Shown piece by piece: positions 55,216-64,000 of a DNA stretch of 64,000 nucleotides. Origin of the DNA: Halichoerus grypus (taxonomy: Eukaryota > Chordata > Mammalia > Carnivora > Phocidae); NCBI RefSeq assembly GCF_964656455.1, contig NC_135726.1, forward strand, positions 33,943,930 to 34,007,929, read 5' to 3'. A model generated the notes under the pieces. The model had not been told where the DNA came from, did no database searches, and worked only from the letters and a program-made list of their open reading frames with translations. Every line of letters begins with the position of its first letter. Position 1 is the first letter of the stretch. The position numbers and the translations under genes were made by a program.

Positions 55216-57124
55216 TTAATGAACACATACCACTTATATAATAACAACTAACTAAAGTTATTTTTGAAATGAGAATATTCATTATTAGGGCAAGGAACTG
55301 AAACGCCCGTTAGCCCAGTTCCCTGGAGAGCTGTCCTGGGATTCCGGGACGAGCTACTCACTGCCCAGGCCTCACACTCAGCTTGGTCAGATCAAGCCCC
55401 CAGGAGGACACAGCAGCCCTTCCCCCTGCCCCCAGTCGTGCCCCTCCCCCGCCTTGTTTCCAAGCATCAGAACTTTCTGACCCCAACTAGCTTTTCAGGT
55501 AAAGAACAAATATTTGGAAGACAAAAAAGGAAAAGTGTCTAATTCATTCTGTAGACATTTCCCGAGTGCCTGTTGTGTGTGATGTCCCCAGTCAGGTAAC
55601 TGTTGCCATTTATGAGGATGGACTGTGTGTTGGTCACTTAAGGGACGTTATCTCACAAAAAAATTCACACACACACACCCCTTAAGGCAGACACCACTGT
55701 ATCCCCATTTTATAGAGGAGGAAACTAAAGGCAAGTGACTTGGCCCAAATCCCCAAAGGTGGTAAGTGGGCGGGTCAGCCTTGTCGAGAGGTGGCTTGAC
55801 CCCCACTGCATTCTACTGATTTGGCTGCAGTGTTTCTCCTGCGGGTGGTCTGAGCCCTGAGCTCTGCTGAGTGTGAAGCAGCCATTGGAAGGATTATCTT
55901 CAAAGGAGAGAGGTGGATCTGCCCTGCTCTTCCTGGTGAGTGAACACACACACTCGCTCTCTCTCTTTCTCGTTCCTGGCCACCTCTACAGAGTAACATT
56001 ATTTGGGAAGACATTGGGGCATTGAAGAAGGTCCAGCCAGGCAGGCATTTGGAGGATCCAGTCAGCTTCCCCTCAGCGTTGGCCAGAGCAGCCACACAGG
56101 GCCACAGGGAAGGAAAGGGCTCCTTCACCTACGGGCCTGGCCAGGGATCCTGACCGGGAACCCGGTCTGCTCCCAGCACAGTCTCAGCAGTATGGAGCCC
56201 AGGAAGGAGGTGAAGGCCCTGGAAATTGTGTTTAGTGGGAAGAGTGCCCTTGTTATGATTTCTCATCCACCATGAGGTGTAGGGATCCTAGGGGCGAGAC
56301 AGTGTCTTGTTCAGGCCTCCCCAACCCAAGCTAGCCATGCCCATCCAACAGCTCTGTTTTCAGAGTTCTGGGAACCAAACACTCACAAAAGGGGCTTTGA
56401 AATTCCAGGGCCTCACTCGATCCTAGAAGCCAGTTTTCTTTCCCAGACCCTCGGCTCCCCGTGCAAGGTCTGAGGCAGAGGAAGGACAAGACAGGGTGAC
56501 AGGTGCCTGCCAGGGGACTTTTAAGTCCAGGCAGTGGCCTGCCAGCCACGTCCAAAGCTCTGAGGTCATTTCCCCTGATGCCAGAGACTTGGCACCTGCT
56601 GGAATCTTTGGTGGATTAGAAGGCCAGGAGTGCCCCAGATCTGACGCCTCCCACCCTGGCACCTGGCAAAAGGAAGCCTGGCAGGAGCAGACAGCCCTCT
56701 GCTTCTCAGAGCCCAGACCTGTGGCAGGGGCAGGGGCCGCCCAGGATGGGGCAGCGGGGAGGGGCCAAGGTGCCAACACCCTGCCTGCGCCCTGCGAGGC
56801 TGACCTTGGACTCGGGGACAGCCAAATGCCAAGGGAAAGGGCAGACCCCTTCTGAAGACCCCAGGAGCTCTGAAATGGAATCCAGCTCACTCTTGCGCCC
56901 CCTCAGGGTTGATGCCACTAACAGTTGCTACAAGACAGTGGGCATCACCAGTGCTGGCAGGAGGGGATCCTCAGAGCTGTGGGTAATGCCGGGCGCCTGG
57001 CAGCTGCGGGGGCTCTGCCCGCAGCCAGAAGCCAGTGGCTTTGCTGAGAAATCACTTGCTTGGAGCAGCAGGCTGTGCCCAGCAGTCCTCCGAGAGCAGG
57101 CCAGGGTGGCGGGGAGGACACCAG
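55216..57124. other. Mostly unassigned; MIR at 55,600-55,770
   Basis: 'CGTTATCTCACAAAAAAATT', 'ATCCCCATTTTATAGAGGAG' and 'GTGACTTGGCCCAAATCCCC' are a reversed MIR. The rest, including the GC-rich part at 56,440-57,110, has no recognisable gene. The 155- and 182-codon frames there overlap on opposite strands and look spurious. Confidence 0.45.
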
Positions 57125-57285
57125 GTCTGGGCACGAAGCTGTGTGATCGTGGGGCCTCCCTAGCTGGCAAATCACAGGACCTCTTTGAACTTGAATTTCC
57201 TTCTCAAGAAAATGAGGGTAATTGGACAACATCAACTGACCTCCCAGAGGGATTGTTAGAATTAAAGGAGATAATGGCTGGAGAG
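57125..57285 (+). mobile_element. MIR SINE
   Basis: 'GAAGCTGTGTGATCGTGGGG', 'CTTGAATTTCCTTCTCAAGA' and 'GAGGGATTGTTAGAATTAAA' follow the MIR layout in decayed form. Confidence 0.75.
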
Positions 57286-57505
57286 GCTCCGTGAGTTGTA
57301 AGGTGGGGTTCAACGCCAGTCGCCGTCGCTATAAAACGGAGAACTGGGCTGATGGCACTCTGTGAAACAAGCCGCACCCATCCTCCACTTGGCCAAACAA
57401 GCTTCACCAAACCATGGCCAGGGAGAGTCCTTATTCCATTCTCTTATAAATATATAAACATGTATGTTACCAAATGAGCCACAGAAGTTATAAAGCAGTA
57501 TTTTA

Positions 57506-57699
57506 TTTTATTTTTAAAGATTTTATTTATTTTAGAGAGAGGGAGAGAGAAAGATAGTGACAGAGCATGAGTAGGGAGGAGAAGGAGAAGCAGGCTCCCC
57601 ACTGAGCAGGGAGCCCAATGCGGGGCTCGATCCCAGGACCCTGGGATCATGACCTGAACTAAAGGCAGACGCTTAACTGACTGAGCCACCCAGGCGCCC
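57506..57699 (-). mobile_element. CAN SINE with 15-bp target-site duplication
   Basis: Reversed SINE from AAAGATTTTATTTATTTTAG to GCCACCCAGGCGCCC. TAAAGCAGTATTTTA (57,491) and TAAAACAGTATTTTA (57,700) flank it, with one difference. Confidence 0.95.
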
Positions 57700-57766
57700 T
57701 AAAACAGTATTTTAAAATGACGCATTTTATTAAATATAATTCCTATAAATTAGAAATAAAATCTGT

Positions 57767-57997
57767 GAGGGGCGCCTGGGTGGCTCAATTGGTTAAGCGT
57801 CTGCCTTCGGCTCAGGCCATGATCCCAGGGTCCTGGGAGGAAGCCCCCTGGTGTCATCATCGTGGGGATCCCTGCTCAGCAGGGAGTCTGCTTCTCCCTC
57901 TCCCTCTGACCCTCCCCACCATCCATTCACTCTCTCTTAAATAAATAAATAAAATCTTTTTTAAAAAAAGAAAAATAATAAATTTATTTTAAAAAGC
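57767..57997 (+). mobile_element. CAN SINE with a changed middle
   Basis: 'GGGGCGCCTGGGTGGCTCAA' to an A-rich tail of ~50 bp. The usual GATCGAGCCCCACATCGGGC part is replaced by 'GGAAGCCCCCTGGTGTCATC', which removes the B-box-like motif. AATAAAATCTGT flanks it at 57,755 and 57,998. It lies 67 bp from a reversed SINE. Confidence 0.94.
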
Positions 57998-58009
57998 AAT
58001 AAAATCTGT

Positions 58010-59692
58010 AAATAAAGGCGGCATCTCACGTATGGTATAGAGGAAGTTATTCACAATCTATTAATAACTATTTCAGTAAGAGGGGACTGTGGGTGGTTTT
58101 TCTCTTCTTCTTTTTGCTTATCTATATTTCTAGCGTTTCTGCAGTGATTGCTTGCTTGAGTGCTTTTTATTAAGCAAGCAGACAAAGGGGGTTCTGGACT
58201 GCAGTCTATAGAGGGGGCTACTTCAAAAGTAGAAGATCCATCTTGTTCAAACTTCTCCCATGGGGGACCCAGACTTCCCTGGGCAGCTTTTTCACAGTAA
58301 AATCCTGTTTTCAAAGAAATCTCACACAGAAGCCCAATATGCACACAGGATGGCAAGGTCAGGAGGTAGCGTGCCCTGGCCACGCTGGGCTGGTAGCAAG
58401 TTCGTGGATCATTCTATCTCTCTGTGCCTGGTTTCTTCTGCAAACTATACATGAGTGGCTCTCAATGAGGTGAGAAAACTTTTGTTGGGGCCAGAGGTAG
58501 GTTTTGGTTTGTCACAGTGATTGTTGAATGGTCTCTCCTCTGGCCAAACTTTTGGCTACCCCTCCAAACAACCTTGTAGAAGACACAGCTGTTAATGATT
58601 CTGCTTAATAATCTATGTTATATGTATTTTATATGTTTATATATAAACACTGAGTATTTTTGCAGTTTTAACCTATACTGTGTTTTCTGGGATTGCAACT
58701 CCTATGTAAATCAAGGAAAGATGTATTGTTTTGTGCATTACTTCACCAAGAGATTTCAGAAAATCAAAGCCTTTTGGCAACACAGCTCATGGTATTTGAC
58801 TCACCGACACATCACATCACAAAACAGTGCATTTATGATGATTCCCCCACAAGTACAAGCATCTAGTTCATCAATTCGGCTCCTGGAGTTGGGCCAGGAC
58901 ATTTCTATGTTCAAAAGCCTATTATTTGAAGTTATTATAAAGTACTTTTGTGTATGTAATGCACGCAGGTCAGTTATTTATGTGTACAATTCAGATCAGT
59001 AAAAAGTGTTTTTACAAAATATTTTTACAATATATTTGTTATAAAAAAGGGGGAGGACTTTGAGAACTGTATCAAATTGTGGAAGCAAGCTAAGAGAAGG
59101 GGCGGAGGTGTTGGACTGACGACCTGCACCCACAGTAACATCACAGATGGCTTTCCTGGTTGGCGGGAGGAGTTCCAAAGCCCTCCTCCGGGACACGACG
59201 GGTGGTAGGTGGTGGGCAGTGGGCGGTTTTGGGGCAGATCCAAGGGCCCCACCCCAGAGCCTCAGCAGGAGGCTCCCAATCCAAATGGGATTTACCAGTT
59301 AAGAAAATCCCTTGTTAAACTGAGCTCACACGCAGGGAGTCTCCTGACGGCTTCCAGTTGGTTGAATTCATTGACCAGAACTGAGGCATGATGACGGGTG
59401 GCAGGGCAGGGGCCTCAGGCAGCATCCGAAGGGTAGCATCCAAGCATCTGAAGGGCACTCTTAAGGTTCTGTTAGCTGTGAGCTCACAGGCCACCAGGCT
59501 CCCCACTAGGGCTCACACTCTAGGACAGAAGGTCTCAAATAAGAAATATAAGGCCAACATACAATTATAAATGTAGAAGGTGTTGAGAGTCTTCTTCAAG
59601 GCACCATCCTGAAATCTGAACTCAGGACCTTCCTATTACTTTTTGCACTAACATTACCTTGCTTTTATGAAACAATGGAGATGGTAAAGGAA
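58010..59692. other. Unassigned sequence
   Basis: No repeat or gene was recognised with confidence. A 135-codon frame at 58,595-59,002 (+) is AT-rich and has no known features. Confidence 0.3.
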
Positions 59693-59720
59693 CTGGGGCA
59701 TTTTCTTTTTTTTTTTTTTT

Positions 59721-59744
59721 AAGGGTAAAATTCTCAAAGCTTTC
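59721..59744 (-). other. Likely 3'-transduced segment between two poly-A tracts
   Basis: Twenty-four bases beginning AAGGGTAAAATTCTC on the plus strand lie between the L1's own poly-A and a second poly-A next to the target-site duplication. This is the usual layout of an L1 3' transduction. A filler event during insertion is an alternative. Confidence 0.7.
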
Positions 59745-60204
59745 TTTTTTTTTTTTAATTTTTTATTGTTATGTTAATCCCCATACATTACATCATTAGT
59801 TTTAGATGTAGTGTTCCATGATTCATTGTTTGTGCATAACACCCAGTGCTCCATGCAGAACGTGCCCTCTTTAATACCCATCACCGGCTAACCCATCCTC
59901 CCACCCCCCTCCCCTCTAGAACCCTCAGTTTGTTTTTCAGAGTCCATCATCTCTCATGGTTCGTCTCCCCCTCCGATTTCCCCCCCTTCATTCTTCCCCT
60001 CCTGCTATCTTCTTTTTTTTTTCTTAACATATATTGCATTATTTGTTTCAGAGGTACAGATCTGAGATTCAAAAGTCTTGCACAATTCACAGCGCTTACC
60101 AGAGCACATATCCTCCCCAGTGTCTATCACCCAGTCACCCCATCCCTCCCACCCCACCCCCCACTCCAGCAACCCTCAGTTTGTTTCCTGAGATTAAGAA
60201 TTCC

Positions 60205-62585
60205 TCATATCAGTGAGGTCATATGATACATGTCTTTCTCTGATTGACTTATTTCGCTCAGCATAATACCCTTCAGTTCCATCCACGTCGTTGCAAATGG
60301 CAAGATCTCATTCTTTTTGATGGCTGCATAATATTCCATTGTATATATATACCACCTCTTCTTTATCCATTCATCTGTCAATGGAATCTTGGCTCTTTCC
60401 ACAGTTTGGCTAATGTGGACATTGCAGCTATAAACATCGGGGTGCACGTACCCTTTCTGATCCCTACTTTTGTATCTTTGGGGTAAATACCCAGTAGTGC
60501 AATTGCTGGATCATAGGGTAGCTCTATTTTCAACTTTTTGAGGAACCTCCATACTGTTTTCCAGAGTGGCTGCACCAGCTTGCATTCCCACCAACAGTGT
60601 AGGAGGGTTCCCCTTTCTCCACATCCCCGCCAACATCTGTCATTTCCTAACTTGTTAATTTTAGCCATTCTGACTGGTGTGAGGTGGTATCTCATTGAGG
60701 TTTTGATTTGGATTTCCCTGATGCCAAGCCATGTTGAGCACTTTTTCTTGTGTCTGTTGGCCATTTGGATGTCTTCTTTGGAAAAATGTCTGTTCATGTC
60801 TTCTGCCCATTTCTTGATTGGATCATTTGTTCTTTGGGTGTTGAGTTTGATAAGTTCTTAATAGATTTTGGATACTAGCCCTTTATCTGACATGTCATTT
60901 GCAAATATCTTCTCCCATTCTGTTGGTTGTCTTTTGGTTTTGTTGACTGTTTCTTTTGCTGTGCAAAAGCTTTTTCTCTTGATGAAGTCCCAATAGTTCA
61001 TTTTTGCCCTTGCTTCCCTTGCCTTTGGCGATGTTTCTAGGAAGAAGTTGCTGCGGCTGAGGTTGAAGAGGTTGCTGCCTGTGTTCTCCTCAAGGATTTT
61101 GATGGACTCCTGCCTCACATTGAGGTCTTTCAACCATTTGGAGTCTATTTTTGTGTGTGGTGTAAGGAAATGGTCGAGTTTCATTCTGCATGTGGCTATC
61201 CAGTTTTCCCAACACCATTTGTTGAAGAGACTGTCTTTTTTCCACTGGACATTCTTTCCTGCTTTGTCAAAGATTAGTTGACCATAGAGTTGAGGGTCCA
61301 TTTCTGGGCTCTCTATTCTGTTCCATTGATCTATGTGTCTGTTTTTGTGCCAGTACCATATTGTCTTGATGATGACAGCTTTGTAATAGAGCTGGAAGTC
61401 CGGAATTGTGATGCCGCCAGCTTTGCTTTTCTTTTTCAACATTCCTCTGGCTATGCAGGGTCTTTTCTGGTTCCATACAAATTTTAGGATTATTTGTTCC
61501 ATTTCTCTGAAAAAAGTGGACGGTATTTTGATGGGGATTGCATTGAATGTGTAGATTGCTCTAGGTAGCTTTGACATCATCACAATATTTGTTCTTCCAA
61601 TCCATGAGCATGGAATGTTTTTCCATTTCTTTGTGTCTTCCTCAATTTCTGTCATGAGTATTTTATAGTTTTCTGAGTACAGATCCTTTGCCTCTTTGGT
61701 TAGATTTATTCCTAGGTATCTTATGGTTTTGGGTGCACTTGTAAATGGGATCGACTCCTTAATTCCTCTTTCTTCTGTCTTGTTGTTGGTGTATAGGAAT
61801 GCCACTGACTTCTGTGCATTGATTTTATATCCTGCCACTTGACTGAATTCCTGTATGAGTTCTAGCAGTTTTGGGGTGGAGTCTTTTGGGTTTTCCACAT
61901 AAAGTATCATATCATCTGCAAAGAGTGAGAGTTTGACTTCTTCTTTGCCAATTTGGATGCCTTTGATTTCTTTTTGTTGTCTGATTGCTGTGGCTAGGAC
62001 TTCTAATACTATGTTGAATAGCAGTGGTGATAGTGGACATCCCTGCCGCGTTCCTGACCTTAGGGGGAAAGCTCTCAGTTTTTCCCCATTGATAATGATA
62101 TTCGCTGTAGGTTTTTCATAGATGGCTTTTATGATATTGAGGTATGTACCCTCTATCCCTCTACTCTGAAGAGTTTTGATCAAGAAAGGATGCTGTACTT
62201 TGTCAAATGCTTTTTCTGCATCTCTTGAGAGGATCATATGATTCTTGTTCTTTCTCTTATTAATGTATTGTATCACGTTGATTGATTTGCGGATGTTGAA
62301 CCAACCTTGCAGCCCAGGGATAAATCCCACTTGGTCGTGGTGAATAATCCTTTTAATGTACTGTTGGATCCTATTGGATAGTATTTTGGTGAGAATTTTT
62401 GCATCCATGTTCATCAGGGATATTGGTCTGTAATTCTCCTTTTTGATGGGGTCTTTGTCTGGTTTTGGGATCAAGGTAATGGTGGTCTCATAAAATGAGT
62501 TTGGAAGTTTTCCTTCCATTTCTATTTTTTGGAACTGTTTCAAAAGAATAGGTATTAATTCTTCTTTAAATGTTTGGTAGAATTC
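60205..62585 (-). pseudogene. L1 ORF2 remnant: reverse transcriptase and C-terminal region
   Basis: An open frame runs from 62,585 to a stop at 60,858-60,860. It would encode most of the L1 reverse transcriptase. Reading from the upstream Met at 62,654, visible motifs are DAEKAFDK at about residues 145-152 (with Arg in place of the usual Ile just before), [11 protein letters not shown] at 203-213 and the catalytic FADD at 245-248 (codons at 61,911-61,922). The stop is a TAA where AAA (Lys) is expected. The same frame then continues to about 60,380, where a single-base loss shifts it; the C-terminus (TDEWIKK...YTMEYYAAIKKN) is in another frame down to 60,205. The first ~22 codons of the frame are flanking DNA. 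The endonuclease domain is missing, so the copy is dead. Confidence 0.93.
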
Positions 62586-62598
62586 CTGGGGCATTTTC

Positions 62599-64000
62599 AT
62601 AAGCACCCTTTTACAAGGCCAAAGAGTTAGTGCCCCCTTCGATGGCTCCTCCACTTATTTTCTCTCTTCTCCTCTTCCTCCTCTCTCTCTCTCTCTCTCG
62701 TTCTCTCTGTCTCCTCCTAAAACCTGAAAGTCTTGGGATGGAAGGAAATGATGTGAAAACCGACAAGCTCACTGACATGGTGGAAGAGCCATGGCTGGTG
62801 GTCCTCTGTATCTGGCACAGTGAGGTCACACAGAAGGGTGTGGTTACCTTTACCTGGGGAAACTTCACAAAGGAGGTGATGTATGAGCTGAGTCTTGAAA
62901 ACCTCAGGGGCTGATGGCCAGGGGATAGATGGATGGTTGGGGGTGGGGGTGAGGGATGGGAGCAGAGACATGACAGGAGGATATGCTGGAGAGCCACCTG
63001 TTTGACATGTCGCCATCAGAGTGTCTTGTCCAAGAGGGGCCATGAGAGGTCGTGAAGCTGGAGCTGTTGCTGGAAACCAGGTAACACCAGGGGCAAGCTA
63101 AGACCCACGGATTCCAGTCTCTGAATTGATGTCTTCAGCATCAAACGTTAACTGCCTAGGATTTGAAATTCCAAATAGAACTGAGGCAGGAGGGTGAGTC
63201 AGGGCGCAACCTGCCGGTGGGGCAGACACCATGCCAGAGGAACAAGGAATCTCCCTTCAGAAGCTCCCTGTGTGGGATGGAAGCAGGCCTTCCCCAGGAC
63301 ACAGGGGGGTTGAATTCCCCAAAATGACAAGAGACCTGTTGTCAGGTAGGACACTTCCCAGACACCTTCATTAAGCTACAAGAATAGCAAGTTTTGCTAA
63401 GAATCATGGTGCCCACACTCTGTAAGGAGAGAAATGTGCCCTCTACACACGATGTAGCCGGCCATGCTCTCAGTTTGCAAACTCGGAGTGGGGGGAGGGC
63501 GGTTTAGGGGATTCTCTACTGGAGAAAAAAGTGACTTACATTAAATTTTTTTATAACTCAATTTAATTTTGTTCTGAGCTTCTATTTTGCTAGGTAGCAG
63601 CAATTTCATGTCAGGCAACTTGGAGTGCTCACCCCTTTCTGTGGGGTTGCCCCTAATTTCTGCGGGATTTATTGAGGACTTGTTATTGCAGGCCCGCAAT
63701 CCTGTCTGCGGGGCACCCCTTCTCAGTGCTCTAGGTGTGGGGTCCCTCTCAGTGGTGGCATGGCCCAGCATCATTTCAGGGCTCCCCACTCTTGGAAGCT
63801 GCCTGTGGCCCCGGCCTTTTCTTTGTGTTTTGCCGTGTCCCCAGAGCCCTTTCTGGGAGGTGGCACTGGGTGCTCGGGTGGTTAGCTCCACAGTCTGGCT
63901 GGGGGAGGGTTTTGCCTCCAGCCTAAGGCTTGCACAGCTCAGGGCCCTCTAGGGACTGCCAAGGTCTACTGCAGGGCTTCCCCTCTGCTCTCTTCCCTCC
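62599..64000. other. Unassigned sequence with a TC-rich tract
   Basis: 62,656-62,715 is TC-rich, including a run of CT units. At 62,850-62,930 'GAGGTGATGTATGAGCTGAG' and 'TCTTGAAAACCTCAGGGGCT' resemble the uncertain old repeat family. The last ~1 kb has no recognisable feature. Frames at 63,541-63,952 overlap on both strands and look spurious. Confidence 0.4.

Larger units (their letters stand above)
59706..62585 (-). mobile_element. 5'-truncated carnivore L1 with two poly-A tracts
   Basis: About 2.9 kb. CTGGGGCATTTTC is present at 59,693-59,705 and 62,586-62,598, a perfect 13-bp duplication. It lacks the 5' UTR, ORF1 and ORF2 endonuclease. From 62,585 leftward it holds the ORF2 reverse transcriptase and C-terminal domains, then a two-module 3' UTR down to 59,757. 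Two T runs (59,706-59,720 and 59,745-59,756) separate a 24-bp non-L1 segment. Confidence 0.96.

Noticed and set aside
56423..57294. 155- and 182-codon frames as possible exons
   Set aside because: They overlap on opposite strands in GC-rich DNA, and neither product has recognisable features.
60858..62654. 598-codon frame as an intact L1 ORF2
   Set aside because: The first ~22 codons are flanking DNA, the endonuclease is missing, a stop interrupts it and a frameshift follows.
1..64000. Bacterial or viral gene cluster, or a new defence or biosynthetic system
   Set aside because: No dense coding, operon structure or prokaryote-like signals are present. The window is repeat-rich mammalian DNA.

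Overview
The window looks like non-coding nuclear DNA from a carnivoran mammal. It holds about twenty tRNA-derived CAN SINEs (heads reading GGGGCGCCTGGGTGGCTCAG, tails AATAAATAAATAAAATCTTT) and LINE-1 copies with a carnivore-type 3' end. The SINE heads are of the type I associate with bears, seals and mustelids. The dog-specific SINEC_Cf type was not seen, so an arctoid caniform is the best guess. No intact host protein-coding gene, exon chain or RNA gene could be recognised. Almost every open reading frame is a chance frame or lies inside a repeat.

Layout. Positions 1-14,400 are fairly GC-rich, apparently intergenic or intronic DNA with old L1, MaLR, MIR and L2 fragments and four CAN SINEs. 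Positions 14,583-16,161 hold a minus-strand processed pseudogene of SUMO3. Positions 16,300-24,000 carry old L1 and MLT1 copies and a 70-bp minisatellite at 21,104. Positions 24,000-33,200 are dense in repeats: antisense L1 3' ends, MER20 inside MER5A, two SINEs stacked on one target site at 26,499-26,967, and a five-SINE pile-up at 29,979-30,935. Positions 33,200-38,650 are older, mostly unassigned DNA.

Positions 38,695-45,076 are a decayed ERV1-type provirus. It has two LTRs, a primer-binding site matching tRNA-Ile, gag, protease and env remnants and an AT-rich interior. It inserted into an older MLT1 element that resumes on the far side. Positions 45,400-53,200 are a mosaic of old plus-strand L1 pieces with younger SINEs inside. 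A short younger L1 sits at 54,352-54,993. Positions 55,200-59,700 are mostly unique. A 5'-truncated minus-strand L1 at 59,706-62,585 keeps a long but broken ORF2 and has two poly-A tracts, which suggests a small 3' transduction. The last 1.4 kb is mostly unique.

The elements do not form a pathway. What the window records is a layered insertion history, in which many target-site duplications can still be read. I found no evidence of a new biological system; the best leads are serial same-site SINE insertion, the L1 3' transduction and the nested provirus. Boundaries and family names come from reading by eye and memory of consensus sequences, not from a repeat search.
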